A DNA stretch of 64,000 nt. Source: Nocardia higoensis. Its GTDB lineage: Bacteria; Actinomycetota; Actinomycetes; Mycobacteriales; Mycobacteriaceae. Positions 32,941 through 41,670 of the stretch are shown one piece after another. A program made the position numbers and the translations under genes. The stretch spans positions 209,829-273,828 of the forward strand of contig NZ_JADLQN010000005.1 of assembly GCF_015477835.1 (NCBI RefSeq), in the 5' to 3' direction. Positions within the stretch are counted from its first letter, which is position 1. Each line of letters opens with the position of its first letter. The notes beneath the pieces are model-generated. The model worked only from the letters and a program-made list of their open reading frames with translations. It made no database searches and had not been told where the DNA came from.

Positions 32941-33524
32941 TGTTCGAACGATTCAGCCGATCGGCGCGGACGGCCGTGGTCGCGGCGCAGGAAGAAGCCC
33001 GGGAGCTGCGCGCACCGCGCATCGACGTCGAGCACGTGCTGCTCGGCCTGCTCGCGCACGCAGAGCCGGGCCTGTCGGCGCTGGTCGCCGAGAGCGCCGG
33101 GCTCACGCACGACGGGGCGCGCCAGGCGCTCACGGAAGCGGGCGCGAGTGCGCCGCTGGGACCTGAGGACGCGGAGGCGTTGCGCTCCATCGGCATCGAC
33201 CTCGACGCGGTGCGCGAATCGCTGGAAGCGAGTTTCGGCGCGGACGCGCTCGATCGCGCCGCACCGGAGCAACGGCGCGGGCTGTTCGGCCGCGACCGGA
33301 GCTCGGGCCACACCCCGTTCACCCGCGAGGCGAAGAAGGTGCTGGAGCTGGCGTTGCGAGAGGCGCTGGCCCGCAAGGACAAGAGCATCGAATCCGGGCA
33401 CATGCTGCTGGCCGTGCTGCGCGCGCCGAACCCGGCCACGGTCCGGTTGCTCGGCGGCCCGGAGTCCGTCGAAGCGTTGCGCCCGCGGGTGCACGAACTG
33501 CTCGACGCCGACCGCGCGGCCTGA
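32940..33524 (+). CDS. Stand-alone double Clp R-domain (ClpC2-like) protein
   Basis: A 194-residue protein made only of the Clp N-terminal R-domain fold: repeat 1 at about 1-65 (FSRSARTAVVAAQEEAREL and DVEHVLLGLL), repeat 2 at about 120-185 (TREAKKVLELALREALARK and ESGHMLLAVLRA). No AAA+ ATPase motif is present. In mycobacteria the stand-alone ClpC2 resembles the ClpC1 N-domain and can sequester ligands of that domain. By analogy this may modulate ClpC1 proteolysis. Coupled by TGATG to the HTH gene. Confidence 0.85.
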   Translation: MFERFSRSARTAVVAAQEEARELRAPRIDVEHVLLGLLAHAEPGLSALVAESAGLTHDGARQALTEAGASAPLGPEDAEALRSIGIDLDAVRESLEASFGADALDRAAPEQRRGLFGRDRSSGHTPFTREAKKVLELALREALARKDKSIESGHMLLAVLRAPNPATVRLLGGPESVEALRPRVHELLDADRAA

Positions 33525-33576
33525 GCGGGCTCCGGCCGTCTGCGCGCGAGCCCCGCGCGAACAGGCCTGTGCGGCT

Positions 33577-33582
33577 TAGCAT
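33577..33582 (+). promoter_or_regulatory. Putative -10 box (leaderless) for the holin-like membrane gene
   Basis: TAGCAT ends 6 bases before the ATG at 33589, with no ribosome binding site. Confidence 0.4.
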
Positions 33583-33588
33583 GGGCGC

Positions 33589-33981
33589 ATGCAGCTTGTG
33601 ATCCGACTGATCATCAACGCGGTGGCCATCTGGCTGGCGGCGGCGTGGGTGAGCGGCATCGACATCCTCAGTCCCGACGACGCCGGGACGGGGGCGAAGA
33701 TCGCTGTCGTGCTGGCCATCGCCGCCCTGTTCACCCTGGTCAACGCCCTGGTGAAGCCGATCGTGCAGCTGCTGTCGCTGCCGCTGATCCTGCTGACCCT
33801 CGGGTTGTTCCTGCTGGTCATCAACGCCCTGATGCTGTGGCTGACCGCGGCGCTCACCGACGTGGTCGACACCGGCGGCTACGGCCTGGAGGTCGCCGGC
33901 TTCTGGGCGGCGATCCTCGGCGGCATCATCATCTCGCTGGTGAACTGGGTGCTCGGCGTGCTGGTTCCGGACGGAGACTGA
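33589..33981 (+). CDS. YvlD/phage-holin-4-like membrane protein
   Basis: A 130-residue protein with four hydrophobic helices (about 4-22, 38-55, 62-85 and 105-125). The central VNALVKPIVQLLSLPLILLTLGLF is characteristic of the YvlD / Phage_holin_4_2 family, which is chromosomal and common in Gram-positive bacteria. Despite the name, no phage genes are near. Function unknown. Confidence 0.85.
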   Translation: MQLVIRLIINAVAIWLAAAWVSGIDILSPDDAGTGAKIAVVLAIAALFTLVNALVKPIVQLLSLPLILLTLGLFLLVINALMLWLTAALTDVVDTGGYGLEVAGFWAAILGGIIISLVNWVLGVLVPDGD

Positions 33982-34100
33982 GTTCCGCCGGGGCGGTGCG
34001 GGCCATCGCCCCGGCGCGGAATGTGGCGCTGTATCCGAGGCGCGGCAACGCCGGTCGTGCGGCGCCGGTCGTGCGGTGGCGCCGAGGAATACCGAACAGC

Positions 34101-34970
34101 TCAGCCCAGCGCGAGCGCGACAGCGCACAGGATCGACCAGGCCAGCAGCGCCAGGCCGGAATCACGCAGGGCCGGAATCAGTTCGAGCCCGTTGCCGCCG
34201 CCGCGCACCGGGGCGTTGGCCCGCACCGCGAGCGGCGCGGCCAACAGGCCGGCCAGCGCCCACGGCGTGTGCAGGGCCAGTGTCAGGGTGAGCAGGAACG
34301 GCACCGTCAGCAACGCCAGATGCAGTGTGCGGGTGCGGGCGTCACCGAGGGTGACCGCCAGGGTGATCTTGCCGGTGGCGGTGTCGGTCGGGATGTCACG
34401 CAGATTGTTCGCCACCAGCACGGCGCTGGAGAACGAACCGACCCCGACCGCGAGCGCCGCGCCCACCCAGTCGATCCGCTCGGCCTGCACGAACTGGGTG
34501 CCGAGCACGGCGACCAGGCCGAAGAACACGAACACGGCCACTTCGCCGAATCCGCTGTAGCCGTAGGGCTTGCTGCCGCCGGTGTAGAACCAGGCGCCCG
34601 CCAGGCAGGCCGCGCCGATCAGCAGCAGCCACCAAGCGGTGGTGAACACGAGCACCAGCCCCAGGACCGCGCCGAGCGCCAGGCAGCAGATCGCGGCGGT
34701 CTTCACCGCGGTGGGGGAGGCCAGCCCGGAGCCGACCAACCGCAGCGGGCCGACGCGATCGTCGTCGGTGCCGCGCACGCCGTCGGAATAGTCGTTGGCG
34801 TAGTTCACCCCGAGGATCAGCGCCACCGAGAGCAGGAGCGCCACAACGGCTTTCCACCAGACGACGGCGTCGAGCGCGGCGGCGGCTCCGGTCCCCGCGA
34901 TCACGGGGGCGATCGCGTTCGGCAGGGTGCGCGGCCGCGCGCCCTCGATCCATTGCGCTGCTGTTGCCAT
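34101..34970 (-). CDS. menA: 1,4-dihydroxy-2-naphthoate polyprenyltransferase
   Basis: Attaches the polyprenyl tail to 1,4-dihydroxy-2-naphthoate, giving demethylmenaquinone. The 289-residue protein belongs to the UbiA family with about eight helices. It has the first aspartate motif NYANDYSDG (NDxxD) at about residue 56-64 and the second around NNLRDIPTD. TAGGCT lies 6 bases upstream of the ATG (leaderless). It is the last gene of the minus-strand men cluster. Confidence 0.95.
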   Translation of the reverse strand: MATAAQWIEGARPRTLPNAIAPVIAGTGAAAALDAVVWWKAVVALLLSVALILGVNYANDYSDGVRGTDDDRVGPLRLVGSGLASPTAVKTAAICCLALGAVLGLVLVFTTAWWLLLIGAACLAGAWFYTGGSKPYGYSGFGEVAVFVFFGLVAVLGTQFVQAERIDWVGAALAVGVGSFSSAVLVANNLRDIPTDTATGKITLAVTLGDARTRTLHLALLTVPFLLTLTLALHTPWALAGLLAAPLAVRANAPVRGGGNGLELIPALRDSGLALLAWSILCAVALALG

Positions 34971-34976
34971 GCGGGC

Positions 34977-34982
34977 AGCCTA
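34977..34982 (-). promoter_or_regulatory. Putative -10 box (leaderless) for menA
   Basis: TAGGCT on the minus strand ends 6 bases before the menA ATG, with no ribosome binding site. Confidence 0.45.
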
Positions 34983-35211
34983 ATGCGCAACGCCGATCGG
35001 CGAACCGGCCACTGCCGCTCACCTACGACGGCGGACGGCATGAGTGCACATCAGCGCGGCCTCGCCGCCGTGTAGGGCAGCTCCAGCCCGTCGGGCAGCT
35101 CCACCCCGTCGGGCGACAGGGCGCTCGTCGTCGGGCTGCTCGGCGAGATCGCCGCCGGACGCCGATTCGCCGCCGGACGCCGGTGTGGGCGCGCCTGCCG
35201 CCGCGCCGTGA

Positions 35212-36375
35212 TCAGGTGGTGGACCGGGCCATCAGCAGTTCGCGCAGTCTGTGCCGGTTCGGCTTGCCCGGCCCGTGCAGTGGCAGTTCCTCGACGATGG
35301 CCAGTTCACGCGGGGCCGAGGTGGGATCGAGCTCGCGCTCCACGTGCACCCGCAGGTCTTCCAGTGTCGGCGTCGCGCCCGCGGCGGGCACGACAGCCAC
35401 CGCGACCCGCTGGCCGAGCCGGTCGTCGGGCAGGCCGAGCACCGCGCACTCGCTGATCGACGGATGGGTGACGAGCACGTCCTCGACGACCTGCGGGATG
35501 ACCAGCAGGCCGCCGGTGAGAATGGCCTCGTCGAGCCGGCCGGTCACCCGCAGCACGCCGTCGTCGAAACTGCCCGCGTCGTCGGTGCGGAACCAGCCGG
35601 GTTCGGCGAAGGCGGGGTGGTCGGGCCGGCCGCGGTAGCCGCGGGCGATCATCGGGCCACCGAGCACCACTCGGCCGTCGTCGATGCGGACCTGCACGCC
35701 CGTCAGCGGGATGCCGTCGTAGACGCAGCCGCCGCAGGTCTCGCTCATGCCGTAGGTGCGTACCGCGTTGATGCCCAGCGCTCGGGCACGCTCGTAGACC
35801 GGAGCGGGAGTGGCCGCGCCGCCGACGAGCACCGCGTCCAGCTCGGCGAGCGCCGCCGCGGCGGCGGGTTCGTCCAGGGCTTTGATCAGCTGGGTGGGCA
35901 CCAGCGCGGTGTAGCGGCGCTCGCCGCGCATCCCGGAGATCGCGCCCACCAGCGCCTCGGGCAGGAAGCCGCCGGACACGTCGAGCACGGCGGGTTCGGT
36001 GCCGGCCAGGATGCTGCGCAACAGCACCTGCAGACCGGCGATGTGATGGCTGGGCAGTGCCAGCAGCCAGGTGCCCGGACCGCCGAGCCGCTCGTGTGTG
36101 GCGGTGCCGCTGGCCCGCAACGCCGACGCGCTGAGCATCGCGCCCTTGGGCACGCCGGTGGTGCCGGAGGTGGTGACCACCAGCGCGACGTCGTCGTCGA
36201 TCGGCTCGCCCGGGCCGAGCGCGTCGGCGAGTCTGCGCGCTTCCCGGCGGTCGGAGGTGGGGATCGGCAGCCAGGCGGGGCCGTGCTCGCCTTCCAGCGC
36301 CGCCCGCAGATGCGGGAGCACATCGACGACGCCCGAGCCCGTGGGCATGGGCAGTGTTCGCAGGGTGTTGCTCAC
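35212..36375 (-). CDS. menE: o-Succinylbenzoate-CoA ligase
   Basis: Activates o-succinylbenzoate with ATP and CoA for MenB. The 387-residue ANL-family enzyme has the P-loop VVTTSGTTGVPKGAML, the YGMSETCGG motif, the GWFRTDDAG region with catalytic Asp, and the C-terminal lysine in LPLHGPGKPNRHRL. It is shorter than typical ANL enzymes, as usual for actinobacterial MenE. GAGG lies upstream of the GTG. A 269-base gap separates it from the VOC gene. Confidence 0.94.
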   Translation of the reverse strand: MSNTLRTLPMPTGSGVVDVLPHLRAALEGEHGPAWLPIPTSDRREARRLADALGPGEPIDDDVALVVTTSGTTGVPKGAMLSASALRASGTATHERLGGPGTWLLALPSHHIAGLQVLLRSILAGTEPAVLDVSGGFLPEALVGAISGMRGERRYTALVPTQLIKALDEPAAAAALAELDAVLVGGAATPAPVYERARALGINAVRTYGMSETCGGCVYDGIPLTGVQVRIDDGRVVLGGPMIARGYRGRPDHPAFAEPGWFRTDDAGSFDDGVLRVTGRLDEAILTGGLLVIPQVVEDVLVTHPSISECAVLGLPDDRLGQRVAVAVVPAAGATPTLEDLRVHVERELDPTSAPRELAIVEELPLHGPGKPNRHRLRELLMARSTT

Positions 36376-36644
36376 GACGCGACCTCGTTCCAGCTCATGG
36401 TTCGCTCGCAGCAGGGCCTCACGACAGGGATGGTGTCATGTCGGCGGGCCCGCACGCGGAACGGGTGGGCCTCGGGGACAGGGGATGCGCTGGGCCGGAC
36501 ATCGGGACTGCGATTCACTCGGCAGACGGGACTGGCGGGCCCCGGGCGTCGGCGGCCGGGGAGCCGCTACGGGTGTAATCGTCCCCGCCGGGTGGGCGAA
36601 AGGCAACTCGATGTCCGGGCCCCGGCCCGCCCGCCGGGCCGCGG

Positions 36645-37037
36645 TCAGTCCTGCGACCAGCGCGAATCCCGCCGAAGCGGATGCTCGGCCGGGATCTGGA
36701 CCAGGACTATCGGCACCCCATCGGGGTCTTTGGTCCACATCTCGATCAGCCCCCACGGCTCCTGTTTCGGCGCGCGATCGATCACGATGCCCTTGGTCGC
36801 CAGTTCGGCCGCCGCGTCCTGAGCGTCGCGGACCTGCAACCACAGGGCGCCGTCGAAGGTGCTCGCCGCGCCGGAGCCGCCGTGGGCGGCCACCTCGATG
36901 AGCGACTGCCCGGCGAAGAACACCGTGCCGCCCGGGTACTCCCTGGCGACGGCCAAGCCGAGTCCGTCGCGGTAGAAGGCCAGGGTGGCCTGGTAGTCGC
37001 GCGGTCGCAGGATCACTCGGCTGCCGAGGATGTCCAT
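36645..37037 (-). CDS. VOC (glyoxalase/bleomycin resistance) family protein (Rv0546c-like)
   Basis: A 130-residue protein with the paired beta-alpha-beta-beta-beta units of the VOC superfamily (RPRDYQATLAFYRDGLGLAV and LWLQVRDAQDAAAELATKG, ending WTKDPDGVPIVLVQ). Likely a metal-dependent enzyme or binding protein; substrate unknown. It starts 16 bases after menB and so is probably co-transcribed with it, but no menaquinone role is known. Confidence 0.85.
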   Translation of the reverse strand: MDILGSRVILRPRDYQATLAFYRDGLGLAVAREYPGGTVFFAGQSLIEVAAHGGSGAASTFDGALWLQVRDAQDAAAELATKGIVIDRAPKQEPWGLIEMWTKDPDGVPIVLVQIPAEHPLRRDSRWSQD

Positions 37038-37053
37038 GACGGGATGTCCCTTC

Positions 37054-37947
37054 TCAGAAGTACCACGGGTAGGGCGTCCAGTCGGGGGCGCGCTTCTCCA
37101 GGAAGGAGTCGCGGCCCTCGACGGCCTCGTCGGTCATGTACGCCATCCGGGTGGCTTCGCCGGCGAACAGCTGCTGGCCCACCAGGCCGTCGTCGAGCAG
37201 GTTGAACGCGTACTTGAGCATGCGCTGCGCCTGCGGCGACTTGCCGTTGATGTCGGCGGTCCACTCCAGCGCCTCGGTTTCGAGCCGATCGTGGTCGACC
37301 ACCTTGTTCACCGCGCCCATCCGGTGCATCTCCTCGGCGGTGTAGGGGCGGCCGAGGAAGAAGATCTCGCGGGCGAACTTCTGGCCCACCATCTTGGCAA
37401 GGTAGGCGCTGCCGTAGCCGCCGTCGAAGCTGCCCACGTCGGCGTCGGTCTGCTTGAACCGGGCGTGCTCGCGGCTGGCCAGGGTCAGGTCGCACACCAC
37501 GTGCAGGCTGTGCCCGCCGCCCGCCGCCCAGCCGTTGACCAGTGCGATCACCACCTTCGGCATGAACCGGATCAGCCGCTGCACCTCGAGGATGTGCAGT
37601 CGTCCCGCCCGCGCCGGGTCCACCGTCTCGGCGGTCTCGCCGTCGGCGTACTGGTAGCCGCTGCGCCCGCGGATGCGCTGGTCGCCGCCGGAGCAGAACG
37701 CCCAGCCGCCGTCCTTCGGGCTGGGGCCGTTGCCGGTGAGCAGCACCGCGCCGACGTCGGAGGTCATCCGCGCGTGGTCGAGCGCCCGGTAGAGCTCGTC
37801 GACGGTGTGCGGACGGAACGCGTTGCGCACCTCCGGCCGGTCGAACGCCACACGCACGGTGCCCTGCTCGATGTGCCGGTGGTAGGTGATGTCGGTCAGG
37901 TTCTCGAATCCGGGGACCGGTCGCCACAGCTTGGGATCGAAAGTCAC
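37054..37947 (-). CDS. menB: 1,4-dihydroxy-2-naphthoyl-CoA synthase
   Basis: Cyclises o-succinylbenzoyl-CoA to DHNA-CoA. The 297-residue crotonase-fold enzyme has the oxyanion motif WAFCSGGDQRIRG, the AAGGGHSLHVVCDLTLAS motif and the C-terminal RAPDWTPYPWYF typical of MenB. The GTG at 37947 is preferred: GATAAT lies 7 bases upstream, implying a leaderless transcript, and longer frames have no support. First gene of the menB-VOC-menE-menA direction. Confidence 0.95.
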   Translation of the reverse strand: MTFDPKLWRPVPGFENLTDITYHRHIEQGTVRVAFDRPEVRNAFRPHTVDELYRALDHARMTSDVGAVLLTGNGPSPKDGGWAFCSGGDQRIRGRSGYQYADGETAETVDPARAGRLHILEVQRLIRFMPKVVIALVNGWAAGGGHSLHVVCDLTLASREHARFKQTDADVGSFDGGYGSAYLAKMVGQKFAREIFFLGRPYTAEEMHRMGAVNKVVDHDRLETEALEWTADINGKSPQAQRMLKYAFNLLDDGLVGQQLFAGEATRMAYMTDEAVEGRDSFLEKRAPDWTPYPWYF

Positions 37948-37954
37948 GTCGGTG

Positions 37955-37960
37955 ATTATC
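37955..37960 (-). promoter_or_regulatory. Putative -10 box (leaderless) for menB
   Basis: GATAAT on the minus strand ends 7 bases before the GTG at 37947. No ribosome binding site lies between. Confidence 0.5.
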
Positions 37961-38019
37961 GCCCCGGCCCGATGTGACGCGGCTCGCGCCACGGTCACCG
38001 GCGGGACCGGCCCGCCGAC

Positions 38020-38047
38020 TTGACGGTGTAAAGCCACGCGATACCGT
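38020..38047 (+). promoter_or_regulatory. Promoter of the hotdog thioesterase gene
   Basis: TTGACG at 38020-38025 and TACCGT at 38042-38047 with a 16-base spacer. The -10 ends 6 bases before the ATG, so the transcript is probably leaderless. Divergent from the menB promoter about 60 bases away. Confidence 0.6.
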
Positions 38048-38053
38048 GCAGGT

Positions 38054-38758
38054 ATGAGCCAGGAAGTGACACCTGTTCCAGAAGACGCGGCGGCGGGGAG
38101 CGGTGTAGCCACGAGCACGCGCCGTATCGACACCAGCGCGATCGATCCGGACCGCTACGAATCGCACGGTGGATTCCCCAAGATCGCCCCCGCGTCGCCC
38201 GGCCCGGAGTTCGGCCCGTTCGTGGAAGCCATGCGGACGCTGCAAGACCTGGCTGTCTCCGCCGACGCCCCCGACGAGGTCTACGGCGCGGCCCTCGGCA
38301 AGGCGCGCGAGCTGATCGATCTGCTCGAGCCCTACCGGGCGCCGGAAGGGCGTTCGCCCGCGGGCCGCTCGGTCGAACTGCCCGGCCGCGGCAGTTTGCT
38401 GATGCTGCCGTGGACCGTGGTCGAAGCGGGCCCGGACGGCATCACCACCACCGGCGTGTTCCGCCGATACCACCTGGGCGGCAACGGCGCCGCGCACGGC
38501 GGCGTGCTGCCGCTGCTGTTCGACGATCTGTTCGGGATGATCGTGCACTACGCGGGCAGGCCGATCAGCCGGACGGCGTACCTGCACGTCAACTACCGCA
38601 AGGTGACTCCGCTCGAGACGCGGCTGACCGTCACCGGGCGCGCGGATCGCATCGAGGGCCGAAAGACCTTCGTCACCGCGGAATTGCGCGACGAACAGGG
38701 CGAAGTGCTCGCCGACGCCGAAGGATTGATGGTTCAGCTGCTGCCCTGGCAGCCCTGA
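38054..38758 (+). CDS. PaaI-type hotdog acyl-CoA thioesterase
   Basis: A 234-residue protein. The first ~100 residues are variable. The hotdog domain (about 105-232) has GNGAAHGGVLPLLFDDLFGM and YLHVNYRKVTPLETRLTVTG, which match the PaaI/DHNA-CoA-hydrolase type of thioesterase, with an acidic residue in the central helix as likely catalyst. It lies divergently from menB. Hydrolysis of DHNA-CoA is a step for which no other candidate is seen here, so this is a plausible but unproven assignment. Confidence 0.85.
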   Translation: MSQEVTPVPEDAAAGSGVATSTRRIDTSAIDPDRYESHGGFPKIAPASPGPEFGPFVEAMRTLQDLAVSADAPDEVYGAALGKARELIDLLEPYRAPEGRSPAGRSVELPGRGSLLMLPWTVVEAGPDGITTTGVFRRYHLGGNGAAHGGVLPLLFDDLFGMIVHYAGRPISRTAYLHVNYRKVTPLETRLTVTGRADRIEGRKTFVTAELRDEQGEVLADAEGLMVQLLPWQP

Positions 38759-38866
38759 TCGGCCCGGCTGCGAGCCGATAGCCGGACTTCCGTAGCGTGC
38801 GCGGGCGCGCCTGTGCGTATAGTGGCGTGCGCTCGTTCATCGATATCTATTCGGAGGACCCTCAAA

Positions 38867-39313
38867 GTGGTTGCAGCACTGTCTGAATCCCTGCTCGACG
38901 ACACGAAGCGCTCGGCCTTCCTTGCCGAAGCCAAGGAGGTTCTGGACGCTGAGGTGTCGGACAAGGGCGGCGCGTCGGGCCTGGCCGTCAAGGGCGGCTA
39001 CGCGGCCGTGAACAAGATCGGCCCGTCGATCGTGCCGGACGCCCTGGAGTCGTTGGCGCCCAAGCTGCTCGAGCAGCTGCAGCCCTTCTGGGCCGAGTAC
39101 CAGGCCGCAGGCGCCGGCACCTTCGCCGACCTGCTCGTCTCCAAGTCCGACGCGGTCGCCGAGTCGCTGCTGGCCGTGACCGACGCGCGCGCCGAGTCGT
39201 CCAGCCGTCCGGCCCTGCAGAAGGTCTACAACTCGCTGCGCTCCTCGGCGAAGAAGCACGTCATCGAGGCGCTGCCCCGGGTCGGCGACCTGGTGCAGAA
39301 GCACGCCAACTGA
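38867..39313 (+). CDS. Conserved actinobacterial protein of unknown function
   Basis: A 148-residue soluble, mostly alpha-helical protein (VVAALSESLLDDTKRSAFL at the start; KKHVIEALPRVGDLVQKHAN at the end). GGAGG lies 10 bases before the GTG at 38867. No catalytic motif or family recognised with confidence. It lies between the thioesterase and menD and is probably transcribed alone. Confidence 0.78.
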   Translation: MVAALSESLLDDTKRSAFLAEAKEVLDAEVSDKGGASGLAVKGGYAAVNKIGPSIVPDALESLAPKLLEQLQPFWAEYQAAGAGTFADLLVSKSDAVAESLLAVTDARAESSSRPALQKVYNSLRSSAKKHVIEALPRVGDLVQKHAN

Positions 39314-39482
39314 GCCGACGCTCGGTGAGCGAGGTGGCGACGCGACTCGCGTCGCCACCTCGACGCGTTTCTCGGCGGTATCGCACCGGAAGTACGCGTT
39401 GATCGGCTCCGGTGGTGACATGGGGCCCGGCTGTGATCAGGCCGACCGAGCCGGAAGCGTCCGCATCTGACAGGCTGGTGAG

Positions 39483-41120
39483 GTGAATCCGTCCACTGCG
39501 CAGGCCAGGGTTGTCGTCGACGAGTTGGTGCGCGGCGGCGTCCGTGACGTGGTGCTGTGCCCCGGCTCGCGCAATGCCCCGCTGGCCTTCGCGCTACAGG
39601 CCGCCGACGCGGCCGGGCGGCTGCGGCTGCACATGCGCATCGACGAACGCACCGCGGGATTCCTGGCGATCGGCCTGGCCGTGTCGGCGGGCGCGCCGGT
39701 CCCGGTGGTGATGACCTCGGGCACCGCGGTGGCCAATCTGGGACCGGCTGTGCTGGAAGCCAATTACGCGCGGGTCCCGCTGATCGTCCTGAGCGCCAAC
39801 CGGCCCTACGAGATGCTCGGCACCGGGGCCAACCAGACCATCGAACAGCTCGGCCTGTTCGGCAGCCAGGTACGCGCGACGGTCAGCCTCGGCATCGCCG
39901 AAGCCGACGGCGCGGGTGCGGGCAGCTACGAACAGCAGAACAGTGTGTGGCGATCCTCGGTCTGCCGGGTGCTGGCGGCCGCTCGCGGAACCCGCTCGGG
40001 CAATGCCGGACCGGTGCACTTCGACATTCCGCTGCGCGAACCGCTGGTCCCCGATCTCGCCGCGGGCGAATCCGAGCCCGCGGGCCGCGCCGACGGCAAG
40101 CCGTGGACGGCCACCCAGTACGCGACGCTGGACGTGCCGCTCGAGATCGATCTGAGCATCGACACCGTGGTGGTCTCCGGTCACGGCGCGGGCCCGCGCC
40201 CCGAACTGGCGCAACTGCCCACCGTCGCCGAACCGACCGCCCCCATGCACGGCCCGGCCCTGCATCCGCTCGCGCTGCCGCTGCTGAACCCGCGCCAGGC
40301 GATCATCACCGGACGTCCGACCCTGCACCGCCAGGTGTCGCGACTGCTCGCCGATCCCGAAGTCACCGTCTACGCCCTGACCACCGGACCGCGCTGGCCC
40401 GATGTCTCCGGGAACGTGGTCGGCACCGGCACCCGCGCGGTGACCTCGGGCGCACCGCGCCCGGAATGGCTGCGGCACTGCGCCGACCTGAGCGTCACCG
40501 CCGAGCGGGCGGTGCGCACCGAGCTGGCCGGGCATCCCAAGCCCACCGGCCTGCATGTGGCTGCGGTGGTGATGGACGCGCTGCGTGAGGGCGATCAGTT
40601 GCTGCTCGGCGCATCGAATCCGGTGCGCGACGCCGCGCTGGTGTCCACGCCGCGCCCCGGCGTGCGGGTGCTGTCCAACCGGGGTGTGGCCGGCATCGAC
40701 GGCACCGTCTCGACCGCTGTCGGCGCCGCTCTCGCACACGAAGGCCGCACCATCGCCCTGATCGGCGATCTCACCTTCCTGCACGACGCCTCCGGCCTGC
40801 TGATCGGCCGGGGTGAACCGCGCCCGGCCGATCTGACCATCGTGGTCGCCAACGACGACGGCGGCGGCATCTTCGAACTGCTCGAACAGGGCGACCCGCA
40901 GTACGCGGGCGTGTTCGAGCGAGTCTTCGGCACCCCGCACGGCATGGACCTCGCGGCACTCTGCGCGGCCTACCGCATCCCGCACCGCCAGGTCGACCCG
41001 GCCGAGCTGGCGGCCGAACTCACCGGCAACGCCCACGGCCTGCGCGTGCTCGAGGTCGCCACCGAGCGCTCCAGCCTGCGTGAACTGCACGCCACCGTAC
41101 GCAGCAAGATCGCCCCCTGA
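39483..41120 (+). CDS. menD: 2-succinyl-5-enolpyruvyl-6-hydroxy-3-cyclohexene-1-carboxylate synthase
   Basis: Thiamine-diphosphate enzyme that adds succinic semialdehyde to isochorismate. The 545-residue protein has the N-terminal PYR domain with CPGSRNAPL and the glutamate in RIDERTAGF, a central domain, and a C-terminal PP domain with the ThDP/Mg region IVVANDDGGGIFELLEQG. GTG start at 39483. In M. tuberculosis menC precedes menD; here no menC, menF or menH was found in the window. Confidence 0.95.
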   Translation: MNPSTAQARVVVDELVRGGVRDVVLCPGSRNAPLAFALQAADAAGRLRLHMRIDERTAGFLAIGLAVSAGAPVPVVMTSGTAVANLGPAVLEANYARVPLIVLSANRPYEMLGTGANQTIEQLGLFGSQVRATVSLGIAEADGAGAGSYEQQNSVWRSSVCRVLAAARGTRSGNAGPVHFDIPLREPLVPDLAAGESEPAGRADGKPWTATQYATLDVPLEIDLSIDTVVVSGHGAGPRPELAQLPTVAEPTAPMHGPALHPLALPLLNPRQAIITGRPTLHRQVSRLLADPEVTVYALTTGPRWPDVSGNVVGTGTRAVTSGAPRPEWLRHCADLSVTAERAVRTELAGHPKPTGLHVAAVVMDALREGDQLLLGASNPVRDAALVSTPRPGVRVLSNRGVAGIDGTVSTAVGAALAHEGRTIALIGDLTFLHDASGLLIGRGEPRPADLTIVVANDDGGGIFELLEQGDPQYAGVFERVFGTPHGMDLAALCAAYRIPHRQVDPAELAAELTGNAHGLRVLEVATERSSLRELHATVRSKIAP

Positions 41121-41158
41121 TCAAGATCGCCCCCGATTAGGGTCGGCTCGCCGACCGA

Positions 41159-41193
41159 GGGCGATCCCGCCCCGGGCCGGAGCGGGATCGTCC
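41159..41193. terminator. Bidirectional hairpin terminator after menD
   Basis: GGGCGATCCCGC at 41159-41170 pairs with GCGGGATCGTCC at 41182-41193 (12 bp, one G-U pair). It lies between menD and the convergent small acidic gene. Confidence 0.7.
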
Positions 41194-41202
41194 CCGGCGG
41201 AG

Positions 41203-41427
41203 TCAGCTCTCCTCGCGGTCCTCGTCGTCGATCGGTACGGCGATGAACTGCTCGGCCACATCGGCCGGGTCGGCGTCCCATCCGGCGCGCGGGTCTGCTT
41301 CGGGCGGCGAGTCCTGCGCGGTCACCTCGGGGTCGTCGGGCTCCTGGTAGTCCGCCGGTGTCGTCTGATCGACGAGATCGGTCTCGGACACCTCGTCCGC
41401 CGCGCCGAACGTGCTGTGATCGACCAT
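41203..41427 (-). CDS. Small acidic disordered protein
   Basis: A 74-residue protein, roughly one third Asp/Glu, with no predicted fold. It carries a loose internal duplication (ETDLVDQTTPAD near residue 15 and PADVAEQFIAVP near residue 57). AGGAG lies seven bases before the ATG at 41427, a good start. Similar short acidic proteins with a D-x-x-E-Q pattern occur in actinobacteria but I know no function. Confidence 0.7.
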   Translation of the reverse strand: MVDHSTFGAADEVSETDLVDQTTPADYQEPDDPEVTAQDSPPEADPRAGWDADPADVAEQFIAVPIDDEDREES

Positions 41428-41670
41428 CGTGCGCTCCTCTCCGCTCGTGCACATCGAGAATTGCTTCTCTCGATCATGCCCGAAGTCGGTGTTACCCGCT
41501 CCCGGTCGGTCGACGCGGCCGGGTGCCCACGGCACTTCCCGGCCCGGCCGATGTCGGCGGTCCGGGGGGCTGAAGCGGCGAGCCGCTGCCGAGCGATGAT
41601 TTCCCGCTGCCGGCCTCGTCTGCATCGGTGAGCCCTGATGTCGACCCGTCCCTGTCCGGGAGGACCACAT

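Noticed and set aside
33589..33981. Prophage remnant suggested by the holin-like protein
   Set aside because: YvlD/holin-4-like membrane proteins are ordinary chromosomal genes and no phage structural or integrase gene is nearby.
34971..35211. Direct repeats in the menA-menE gap (CAGCTCCASCCCGTCGGG twice, CGCCGCCGGACGCCG twice) as a coding remnant
   Set aside because: Frames here have no start signal or recognisable protein, and each unit occurs only twice; noted as low-complexity DNA only.
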